NCBI RefSeq assembly: GCF_022605725.1
Contig: NC_065551.1
Coordinates: 25,854,001-25,918,000, forward strand
DNA: 64,000 bases
Reading direction: 5' to 3'
DNA from: Anthonomus grandis grandis
Taxonomy: Eukaryota > Arthropoda > Insecta > Coleoptera > Curculionidae
Part shown: positions 23,797-34,680 of the stretch, one piece after another
Numbering within the stretch: the stretch's first letter is position 1
How the letters are laid out: every line of letters starts with the position of its first letter
Made by a program: the position numbers and the translations under genes
Notes under the pieces: generated by a model
Seen by the model: the letters and a program-made list of their open reading frames with translations, nothing else
Told to the model about the DNA's origin: nothing
Database searches by the model: none

Positions 23797-24545
23797 TCAT
23801 TTTGTATTTCTCGATGTAAGGAAATTTCTATATCTTTTTAGACAATAAAATCATTATTATTTGGCAGATAAATCATTTTTTATTTCTTCCAGGATACTAA
23901 AGTTATCCTTGTCTATTTATGTAAAAGATTAAAGTCTATTTTAAGCACTTCTTTATTTTTCAAATAAGTTTCAATTTTTCCTGGCTTCTTCTTAAGTTAA
24001 ATAATTTTGTATTTATAATAATAAAATATTTTTTTTTTCCATGTGTCATTTTGTGTTTTTTCTAGGCAGAAAAAGTCATCACTTATATTACCACAACGGT
24101 TTAAGTTATTATATTATTTTTCAGGAGTTTCCTAGTAGTTGCATTAATAATTTGTATTGCGTTTAAATAATTTTAAAACACTTTTTATCCAAGTTCTCAC
24201 TCTCTTTCCAGCGTCGTATAGTATAACCGTTTCTTATAAAAAATCCAATCTTAGCCAACACACATCTCAACTTTTCACATTTTAAACAAGGATTATGAGT
24301 TATATAGAGACAATGATCGTATTGTTCATTTGATTTAAACAAGTAAAAGTTACTGGAGGAAAGTGTCAGGAAGAAAATGTAACATTGTTACATGGGCTCC
24401 TAGTTACCTGATTAACCAGACTGATGTGGAATTGTTAAAATTTAAATATAAATCTTATTTATAAACAAGCAAGTGAATATGAAATATAGCTCTCAAGCTT
24501 TTTTGGAAAATCACTGAAAACTGCATGCAAGTTTTTTTTATAAGT
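23797..24545. repeat. non-coding duplicated block, copy A2
   Basis: Partner of 20958-21700 in direct orientation. The middle is rearranged slightly: AATAATTTTGTATTTATAATA occurs at about 24000 after a ~130-bp stretch not present in A1. The end, from GGGCTCCTAGTTACCTGATT to CTGCATGCAAGTTT, is the best conserved part. Confidence 0.75.
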
Positions 24546-24549
24546 GTCT

Positions 24550-27000
24550 TTATTATTAGAGAATAACTAAGTTAATATTCCAAGGTAAAATTACGATTGC
24601 AACTATGATGTGCAATATAAAGTATTCTGGCATCCATGTACAATCGAGGTAAATTATGTAAAATGGATAGTAAAATAGTGCCCGAAGACAAGATTACAAG
24701 AAACCGCTGGTAATATATTCCCAGTACGTGACAACTAAATATTCCCGCCATCCGTTTGTTACACTATTCTGTCTTAGCATCCGATTCCTCTACCAAACAT
24801 TATTTAAATCTTGAAATATGTTGTTTCACTTTGGGAAACCCTAGAGCTGCTTATGTTGACGTATTTATTGCTCAGCTGGATCGCTGTTCGGGCGATAATA
24901 TGTTATAGATAAACGGGGGATATAATCCGTAGGAGATATAATACAAAATTCGTTATCATCATATATTCAGCGTATCAAATATCAAAGCTAACCTAAAGTT
25001 TAATATTAAGTGTTCTTCAAATCTAAGTCTGCACTTATATATATGTTTTATTATACATACAAGGTCTCAAAACTAACATAACTTATTAATCTTACGTGAT
25101 TTTCTAAGGATTACATGAATTTCTAATAACCCCGACGCGTAAGAGGCCAACATATATTTATTACATGCTTAAGGCCTTTTTAGTAGATTTTGTATCAAAT
25201 GTCTATTTTTAGCCTAACTTACTTATTCGAGCCCATCATAATTATGTCCACAATTCTTCTTCACTTTTCTTTGGATTATCAGATATTTAATCCAACTTTT
25301 CTTAATGTTATGAGACAAAGGATTATTAAAAATTAAGTAACTTTTTTAATTTCTTTTAATTATCATCATAGATTAATTGAAGGATACAGAAATTAGGTTT
25401 TTTTTATATCTTCGGAAAGAATATTTTTTAAGTTTTAAATGGAAATTTCATTTGCATCAAATTTCATAATTTTAAGCTACTTGTACTATCTTGTATTTCT
25501 TACAGTTTCTATGATCTCTATAGTCATCCTGGAATTTAAGATATACTGTACACACAAAACATCAGATATGCAACCCAATCCTATCAAATGTTTTTAAGTG
25601 AAAGCTTATTAAGTATTCAGTTGAAGCCTATACCATACCTTTTTGAACATTGCGCATATAATAGTAATTAAAGACTAATTAAAGGACTTTCTATTACCAC
25701 TTATCATTCACCTAATTTTCTAAGAGAATCCAAATTTTAGAGGAAAGGAAAAAATTACTATTAGAATAAAATAATTCAAGTAATAATTTAAATAAGCATA
25801 AGGCTAAACTAATCAAACAGCTGTCAGCTTGTCAGTCTATTCAATTTCTATTAGGATTTCTATATAAAATTTCTAAAAAAAAACTTGCCATGAAAACAAC
25901 CTATTAGGAAACCTTCCGACTTATCATTGATTTATACCGATATGTGTCTGGAGATACTGCTCCCTAAGGACACCATTTTCTAGACTTTTCGGATTAATTA
26001 GGACTATCGGGATTTATTTACGACTTGATTTATATAATATCTTATCGGAGATCTTGCTGGCCAAGTTTGGGGTAGAGCATTACTTTTTATTAGTAAAGTA
26101 TATTAAATGTTACTTTCTGAACCAACTAAGACAACATTGCAACATATTTCCATAACGGTCCTTAATAAAAATGATTGAGAGTGGCCATTTTAAGTGCTTA
26201 TAACTGTAACTTTTCTAATTAAAAACTTTTTAGCATCAAAAACTCAGCAACTTTTTTGATTTACGGTGACAATAAAAACCTCAATGATTTTTTAAGCGTT
26301 CTCGCGTTGCTGGAATATTTTTCTAGTGAGATTGCATAACTTTATAGGATATGACGAAAACTTTAATTTTCTTTGAATGAGAACTTTATGTGATAGCTAT
26401 ACATAAATACAGATTTTCTGAGAAAATAGAACCCTTTAGGGTAAATAATGGATTTTAAGAGATTTGCTATTCAAGCTTTTACGTCGTCCTTTTTTAAATC
26501 CTGTTGTCGTCTAAATGCATGATACTCAAAATAAAAAAGAAAAAATCCTCAACATCAAGCAAACAGTTCGATGGATAAAATCCGTGGAGTTTTTTGCGCC
26601 ACTTCGAGTCGATTCGACAGATCGAGCCTAATCCGACTTCCAACGTTTTGGCAACTAAATCCGACATTGCACTTCAGGCTTAACTGGCTGTCTCTCTTGT
26701 CTTTTTAATAATATAACAATATTTTTATGGATATTTTCACACTAAATATCTTATACGAAAAAAATGTTTTAATAATTTTAAACAGAAAAGAAAATTTCAA
26801 GTTTCTTTTTACTAATACTTCCCAGTAAACTTTTAATATAAGATATCTTTTTATATTAAAATAGGTTCTCATAGATTTTTTATTAATCCTTATGTAAAAT
26901 AAGATGTTATTTGTTATTGAAAGAATAAATTCTAACTTCCTAACTTTATTCCCGAAACAAAGTTAATAAAATAGTACCTTCTATTTATAATCCAAAAAAC
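24550..27000. other. gene-free stretch with two GC-richer islands
   Basis: No gene. Islands of higher sequence complexity at about 24630-24960 and 26560-26700 could be conserved non-coding DNA. The remainder is AT-rich with no repeat recognised. Confidence 0.4.
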
Positions 27001-28775
27001 TCTTGTGGAAGAAAAAGGAACAGAGAGCTAAAAAGCATGCTTAACCTAATGGATCTGGAACGTTTTCTCTAAGGTTCATTGCAAATGGAACTGTTACTAT
27101 AGTAAAGTCAGGCAATTTTAAAGTTTATTTCTGTTTGCCACGTTAAAATCTTTTTGAATTAATTTTTGAATTTTTATATTTTGCAGTGAAATACATAATT
27201 TTCTTTACATTGTATTAAATTCTTGTAAGAAAAAATGATAAAAAAAGATCCATTAATCCTTTCCATTTCAGTTATGCATTATTATAACTATTAAAGAATG
27301 CATAATATAGTATCTCTGTTTTTTAATTAACTTTTTTAGTCCAAATTAATAATTTTACGTAAGTTGTAAGTTAAAAAAAAACAATGATTTAGATAGATGC
27401 TTCAAAAAAGAATTAATTCCGTCCAAATAGAAATTCCATCTTAAATTGCAAACTCATTAAATCTTTATATGAAATACAAATTAAACTTAAGGGATTTCTA
27501 TAAGGTTTATTTTAATTAAAGTAGCTGCTATAGTAAGTTTATGCAATTTCAATGTTTTAGATAAGAAAAAATATCTAGTGGCTTAGTTTAATATTTTTAA
27601 AAACGTGTATATTTTTGCTGCATAAAATTTATTTATAAGTTATGCCTTATTTTAAATAGAAGAATACACAGGGCATTTGATAAATTATCGTTTACCCTAA
27701 GGGAGGTTATACATAACATACCGTTATTTGAAAGAGTCTTATTTTTAACTACGCTTACATATAACCAAGAACTCAATCAATTTTAAATCAATGTAGATTT
27801 ATTTAAATAAAGTTGTTAAATTTGATTCTCTAAAAATCGTCGAAAATATATAGCATGCTGCAAATAAATAACCAACAATGCACTAATAAATATGGGTGCC
27901 ACATGGTTATTACGCAATGAAAGCTATTTGGCAATAATGTCTCTATAAAGTTCATAGGAGAGCTGATAATAACCGGGCTTTTAGAATTGCGCTTCATATA
28001 TGGCTTCTGAACCATTTCTTATGAGTTACACATGAAAGTAACACAGTATATGAAAAGTTAATTTTTCAAAACTTATTTATCTAATACATGTTTATTAATT
28101 ATATCTCATGATGCTAACTAAAATTGTCTTCCAATCTATGTCAGTTTTTATTAGTTATTATTTAAGGCGTGGCATTTTAAAGCTCCTATAATTTTTTAAA
28201 ATAAATAATTTTATTTGTTTACAAATTTATTAACATATTTTTATAGGATCAAAATCGACATTCATTTTTTTATATTTAAATTTTTTTATCATAGTAATTT
28301 AAGCAGGTCTTTGATTGCTCAATAAACCAATAATTTTTAAAAAATAACTTCCCTACCAAAAACCAACAAGTAAGTCGATTACACAGTTACACACTTACGT
28401 AGTGTCATAAACTTGGTAGACCAGAGCCTAATGTTATGAATACGCTTAGCTAAATTAATGAGTTTGCTTAAAAAATCCTAAAACTAATCAAAAGATCAAA
28501 GCGAAAATTTATTATTTTTAAAATTACATCTTGTTTGTGGAAGAGAAAATATATTTTAACCTTCAGAGCTAAAATTTTGTAGTCGAAACAAACTCAATTA
28601 ATGGATATTGAGGGTTTGCTACAACGTTCATTGCAAGTTAAATTATTTTCATCTTAAGCAATTTTAAAGTTTACGATTTAAAAATATATGCACCCTTGAA
28701 AGTTCCAAATAATTTAAATTCTTATACGGAAATAAAATAAATATTTAGTTCTATTTCAGTTAAGTATTAATTATC
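27001..28775 (+). repeat. three diverged ~250-290-bp repeat units (B1-B3)
   Basis: B1 (27001-27290) and B3 (28529-28775) align end to end: TCTTGTgGAAG start, TAATGGAT, GTTCATTGCAA, GCAATTTTAAAGTTTA, TTAAATTCTTRTA, and an ATTTCAGTTATGCATT/ATTTCAGTTAAGTATT end. B2 (about 27430-27650) is a weaker relative with GCTGCTATAGTAAGTTTATGCAATTTCAATG, split here as GCTGCTATAGTAAG and GCAATTTCAATG, and the end TTTATAAGTTATGCC. B1 and B2 end in the dispersed AAGTTATGC-type motif. B1 to B2 is 0.4 kb, B2 to B3 1.1 kb. The sequence between B2 and B3, including a minus-strand frame at 28015-27830, shows no gene. Confidence 0.55.
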
Positions 28776-28871
28776 GTTATACCAATAATATATATATTTA
28801 AATTACTATTTATAAAAATTTTATTAAAAAAAACTATAAATTTGGTCAAAGTCTCGAACTCATTTTACGAT

Positions 28872-28918
28872 TAATTGATAACACGTGTTTCGCCCTTAAA
28901 GGCATCATTAAACTTGAT
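28872..28918 (-). ncRNA. hammerhead-ribozyme-like core (degenerate)
   Basis: On the minus strand TTAATGA-T-GCC-TTTAAG-GGC-GAAACACGTGTTA resembles a minimal type I hammerhead: a conserved CUGAUGA box (here TTAATGA, two changes), helix II (GCC/GGC), GAAA, a tiny helix III (ACA/UGU closing a CG loop) and a GUU triplet before the cleavage point. There is one extra T between the first box and helix II, and helix I is weak. Such motifs are known in Penelope-like and other retroelement ends. It is probably a decayed copy. Confidence 0.35.
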
Positions 28919-28919
28919 C

Positions 28920-30640
28920 AGCAGTATCTAAGCTTTAGATTCTCAAAGACCGTCCAAGACTTTAATTATATTTGAACTTTATTGTAAAAAGTACGTCTCT
29001 TATAGAAAAAATAGACAACTTTTTATTTTTATTATATTATGTTTTATGTAATACTGAATACAGATGGTTGAATTCCGAAATCGCTATTAAATTTAAAATT
29101 TTTTCATATGTTAACATGGGATCGAAGAAAGAGCAAATTAACATTGAATGAAACATCTCCATTTAAGTTATGCCTTCATTTTATTATTATGGTAGAAACC
29201 ATACATATATGTTTTTGTCTTATTTCATATATATAATATTTATTTTGTTATTTATTCCTTTACAAATAATTCATCCTTTTAATTTTTAATTTTCAAAACT
29301 TAAACTTTGCTTAGAGTTTTTAACTATTACCCTATGGGGAATTATATTTGTTTATAAAAATATATTTAATATTTAATAAATATTTACCTTTCAGACTTAA
29401 TTATTTTAAATTAATATATTCCTATGGTTTTCTTAAATTTTTGTTTATACACTAGTAGTACTTTTTTACATTTAGTCAAAATTTAAAAACTATATTTTGG
29501 CAAAATTTTTGATATTGTTATATTTTTACTGTTATATATAAGATAAATTTGTTTAAAAATAAGCTTATATTCATTTTTAAAAGATATTTTTGCCATAAAA
29601 AAAGGTACACAAATAAATTTAATTATAATATCTAACTCCAACAACTCACAACTCATTAACAATCAACAAGAGTTTCTATTTTCTACTTAAAGGCAAACAA
29701 AACTAAGTTTGTTTTCGTATGCTTCGGGACATTTTATTCACATGACAAATATTATAAAACGTGCTTGAGTGTCGCCACGAATTTCTATTTATTTCAGTAA
29801 AATTCATCTCTCCACAGAATAAAATCTTGTTTGTGAGTACATCGACAATTTAAGTACAAAATATTAGTACACGAACAAATAAAAAAAAATTTAAACGTAT
29901 TGTGAATGTATATTTATCACGGCTTATATCTTAGATGATGAATTTTATTTATGTTACATAACTAGCATAATAAACAAAATGGTTAAATGAACCAGAAATG
30001 AAGAGAAAGATTTGACATGTCTGGCTTCATCAATAATGTCCCTTAAATGTAGGTTATTTTGTAGTCATACATCATACAGTTACATCAGCTTACGACTTTA
30101 TTGATTTTACGATACCTCGATAGATGGCTTAGTTTTTGGTGTTTTCGTTGGTGAAAAATTTGTTTTAAAGCCGGATATAAGTGTCACCTTTTAAATAAAT
30201 CTATGACCTGACATAAAATTTAATGTTAGTTAAGAACTATTAATTTTAATATAAAATAAATAACATGTATAGTAAAAAAGTTTTATTAAAAATTCTTTTT
30301 ACCGATGCATAAAGGATTCAAAAGGTATTGTATAGTCTAAATCAAATTTCATAAAACAAATTTAGGCTGACATTCGCTCGAAAAATATTCAGTATTTTAA
30401 AGTGAAAAGCACTCAATATCCACTTGAAGAATTTATGTATGCGGAAGTGTCACTCACTCTGAATTTTTTGTATTTCAATGAAGGATTAAACTGAACTTTT
30501 AGATTTACTGTTTGAAGTAGGGTATTTTTAGTAGCTCTAAAGTTACGTCTATATTTTTATCTGAATTTAAACTTGACATACTTTACATATAAGGTGAGTT
30601 CTTACTTTTTTTTATTATCGTTTTGGCAGTATAAAAATAT
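28920..30640. other. gene-free AT-rich stretch
   Basis: A dispersed-motif copy is at 29165-29173 (TCCATTTAAGTTATGCC). Nothing else is recognisable. Confidence 0.5.
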
Positions 30641-30645
30641 AGTAT

Positions 30646-31250
30646 TTATTTGTAGATCATTTTTTTATTATTGTTTAAGAATAGTACTATATTGGCTGTA
30701 AGACATAAGTTGTTTAAGTTTCTGCCATCCAGGTTTATACCTCTCTTATTCCAGTCGAATTGTTTAAATGCAGTCTGTGTGATTGTAATAAATAGTTTTG
30801 GTGACATCGTGTTGCCTTGCCGAACCTCACGTTCAATAGTTATGAAGTTGGTATTTTTATATCGTTTTACCCTCAATGTTTTATTTTTATAGATATTATA
30901 GATGATTTTGGTATATCGCTAGTCAACTCTGCAGCCCTGAAGTGTATTCCACAATGCATTTAGCTCTAATATATCGAAGGCTTTGTAAAAGTCCAGGAAT
31001 GTTATTACTATAGTTTACGTTGGACATTTTTATAAGTGTTTGGACCCTTTGGAGGTGGTCTTTCATTTCAAATTTACGACGAAAGCATGCAGGTTCTACT
31101 GGTTGAGAGAAATCTAACTTATTTTGCAGTCGGATGGCTAAAATTCGAGTAAACAATTTGTAAAAGTTGCTTAAGAAGGGTATTGGTCTGATCTCTAGTT
31201 CTGCAATATCTCCTTTTTTGTAAAGCAAGATTACAATATTCATAATTTTT
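30646..31250 (-). mobile_element. RTE-clade non-LTR retrotransposon fragment (RT domain)
   Basis: Minus strand, 5' at 31250. It reads MNIVILLYKKGDIAELEIRP (split family pattern 'VILLHKKGD..DL.NYRPISLLS'), FLSNFYKLFTRILAIRLQNK, then HLQRVQTLI. After a frameshift come FLDFYKAFDILELNALW (RT motif A, Asp present) and YTKIIYNIYKN. In the next frame (30876-30646) come ITIEREVRQGNTMSPKLF and LDGRNLNNLC, then LTANIVLFLNN where the active-site FADDIVL box is expected. Both catalytic aspartates of that box are lost. Wording of the RQG.T.SPKLF block favours RTE. Possibly further 5' sequence extends to 31500, where the frame shows no clear motif. Confidence 0.8.
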
Positions 31251-31569
31251 AAAATTTTACTAGTAAATAAACAGACGTTAATTAGCTCTTTTATATTTAG
31301 CAGTAGATGTCAGATATCACAGCTAATACGTCATACACTAAACTAGTGGAGTGGGTGGAGGAAATCGATTGAACTTTAATTAGAATATAACTGAAAAGAT
31401 AATTTTTTCCCTTAGAGATTGTAGACATCAACAACAGTTTCTGGAGGAAGATGTAACTTTCTTTGGTATCATTTTGTATTTTGGATTGACCTGGCAGTCC
31501 CATGATGGGGAGCTCGTTTCAGTTATCAAAATGAATTTTTCTAATAAGAAGTTTGTCGTATTAGAAAAA

Positions 31570-32098
31570 ATCTGTAATGGCGTATTGTTTCTTTAATTGG
31601 GGTCGCTCTGGTCATATGTCAAAAATATATGCCTCGCAACACAGATGTATTGTATGAAGAATGATTGATAATCTGAGCTACAGAAAATGCTGCAGATTAT
31701 ATTTTAGAAAACTTCGTATTCTTATCCTCCCTTTTGCACATATTCTTTTATGCCTATAAGGTTTCTGAAAAATGTATGACTTATGCTGATATTCACTTGC
31801 ATCATATTAGAAATAAGAGCTTCTTGCTACAGTGGTATCGGAGCCATTACAGATTCCGTAATGGCACATCTTACCATGGAGTGCAGTTCTTTAATGTATT
31901 GCCTGTCTCTATGAATCGTCCTATTTCTGCTTTTTAAAGCCAAGATTAAGGAGTACCTAATTAAAAACCAGTCATTTTAGAAACACATTACTTTAAATTA
32001 TACGTGTTATTGTATTTTTTAGGTACATTTCATTTTATATTTCTTGCCTTGAGTAAGAGTGCTATATTTCCTAAAATAATATAAGAATAAATAAATAA
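31570..32098 (+). mobile_element. non-LTR retrotransposon 3' end (C-terminus of RT ORF, AATAA tail)
   Basis: Plus strand. WGRSGHMSKIYASQHRCIV (from about 31598), a frameshift, then SYRKCCRLYFRKLRILILPF, AYKVSEKCMTYADIHLHHI and NGTSYHGVQFFNVLPVSM (31734-31937), continuing over a stop as KAKIKEYLIKNQSF. The order 'yR..cr..F..L.ILtlp', 'H.H.TRnk', 'G..ffN.LP' is the end of Jockey/CR1-type ORF2 proteins. It finishes in an (AATA)n microsatellite at 32082-32098, a usual tail. It is on the opposite strand to the adjacent RTE fragment, so it is a separate insertion. Confidence 0.7.
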
Positions 32099-32099
32099 A

Positions 32100-34680
32100 A
32101 TATAATATTATTACCCTTAAAAACTGTTTCTGTTCATTCTAATCCTGAAGATTGCTTCTGACAAAAACTTTTTTTGAGTTCAAAAATTTGTTTGGTTTTT
32201 TATACTTTTAAATACTTTTAAATATTGTTTCTGTTTCATATTTCCTGCTCACTCCCCTGCTTCTAAAAACCCTTTTTTGAATTCGAAAATTTGTTTGGTT
32301 ATTTCAAGGGATTAGAAAGTTTACTAAGAAAATCAAATAACATTTGATAATTTAGAGTTTTGGGGTGATTCTCCACGTCCAATTTGCGGTTGGCATGATC
32401 CGAAATAGAACACAGTCCCTGTCACTAAAATATTTAAATAATAATTCTATAGACCGATGAGGGTACAAAATTTTCAATTTATTCTGTTCAAAGCGGCATT
32501 TACATGCCACCTTAAAAATGAACACTTTAATTAAGATGAAAATGCTCGTTTTAAATTTCCATTTAACTATTCAATTTGGCCTGCTATCAAAAACATTTAC
32601 CTCGGAAGCCCTTACCTATCTTCCTCGTAAAATAAAAACTTCTCCGCCTGCTAATGCTACAAATCCGCCCACAAAACGAGACGCCAACTCAGCGCAAAAA
32701 CTAAGTAAATTTTATGCTAAAACGGCCATTTTGCATATGTGATTTCGGTTCCTCTTCGGCCCGTGTCTTTTTCAAGTCTCCCTCTGTTTACAAGCCTGAC
32801 GAATATTGAAAATTGCTCTGCGAACCGTGTATATGCAAACACACGAACGTGTTGAAATTGTCAGCAGTTTTATATTGTAGCCGGGCCGTTTGTCGTCAGT
32901 TACATATAAAGTTTGTGTTTTAACTAAAATACGTGGTAAATGGGTTGGTTTGTTCATTGTAAATGATTATTATTCACGAATTAAAAGAGCTATGGTCTTT
33001 TTCTTCTAAAAGAGTTGTTCAATCACGTTAAAGTCTAAAAACATAAATATGATTTTTAAAAACTTCAACTCTTAGTAAATGGACACTAACAAAGAAATTC
33101 AGAAAAATTATATCAAAATATGAAATAGTTAGATATGCCTTTAAATAGAAGTGCATTGAAACAGATTATTTCTACCATTATATTGTAGCATGAATTTTCA
33201 AATTTAATTTCAAAACTTTTTTTTAATCAAAAAACAAAAGATATGAAATATATTTTTTTTAAAAACTTAATACAAAATATACTTAGAAAAGTAAGTAATA
33301 TTTTACACACAAAAATAAATCTGTGCAAAATTATAATAAATCTAAAACGAAGTACAAAAGAAGATATTTTAATCTATTTCATTTAGGAAAATAAATTAAT
33401 AACTAAAAGTACACAGATCACTAGACAAACTATATATCAATATTCCACCCATTTATTAATAGCAACTTTATTGTTTTAAGAAAAAACTGTACAACAAACC
33501 CTTAACCTTATCGGGCAAGTTAAAAGCACGGTTTAACATTTGAATAGCAACAAATCAAAAAGCTTTTTGAAAAGATGTCATAGTATAATAAGTTTGTCTT
33601 AATTTCTAGTTTTATGGGAATATTGACCAGAAACAAAGAGATCCTTTAAGTAAGATGGCTTTTCGGTGCTTATAATTCTATAAATAGATAAAAGTATATG
33701 ATATTTATATCATTAGATATACATAAAATTCCATTATCCTTTAAGAATGGAATGTTAAAAGAAAAACGTAAACAACAGTTCTGAGTTTTTTTATCGAATT
33801 ATAATATGCCGTCACAAGGAAGGCCTCGTAAACAATATCTCCATTATCAAAAAAAAATAATTATGTGTTATATAAAAAGTAGTTATTTTAAGATACCATG
33901 AGTATTTTCAGAAAATAAATATAATTTATTTACTGATAACCCTGTCTAAGTTTCCTTTTAATTTGCCATTCAAAAGAAAGTCGAAAATAAAAAATTATAT
34001 CAACATTTTTTACCTCTCGGACTATTAAAAATTTAGCAATTCAATTTTTGTTTATTCCAATTTACATAAATCAAAATTTTGTACTCTTTAATTTAAGATT
34101 AAGGGCATTTTCACGAATCTTGTTTAAGTTTTCGTAGAGTATTAATTCGTAGAAATTAACTTAAGTATGAAAAATGACATCCAAAGTTGTGAATCGTCAG
34201 CGTATTTTACTAATTTAGAAGAGATAGCTTTATATATATCGATAACATATTGGTAAGAAAGTGCAATTAAAAGTAAACTTTATCAATCTTGTTTGCAATA
34301 CAATAAAAATACTTTACTTATGAGGGCACCTTTGTATTCTTTTCTTTTATATTATTTATAGTCTTGGAAGTATTGATTTAATAAATTGGAAAAATAAAAA
34401 AATATTAAATAATAATAAAAACATTTTACTAAACATGGTAGGTTCTACTATTGCATTTTTATTTACTTTTATTTTTAATTTACTATTTTAATTATTTGGT
34501 TTATTTTGTAAAAACAAGAATATATATAAAGAACTGTGTAATTACATGTTTTCTATGTTCAGCTGGTTCATATATACATTTTATTTTAAATAAGAAGTCA
34601 TTCAAAAACCTGTAAGCCGCACTATTTTTTTTTTCCAAAAAAAAAACACTTAAATAAATTGGTATATAAATAATAAATAT
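32100..34680. other. gene-free stretch with a GC-richer island
   Basis: A high-complexity island runs from about 32345 to 32960. It contains a 74-codon plus frame (32518-32742) and a 61-codon minus frame (32957-32772), neither with a recognisable domain. It could be conserved regulatory DNA or an unrecognised exon. The sequence from 33000 to 34680 is AT-rich and featureless. Confidence 0.4.
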
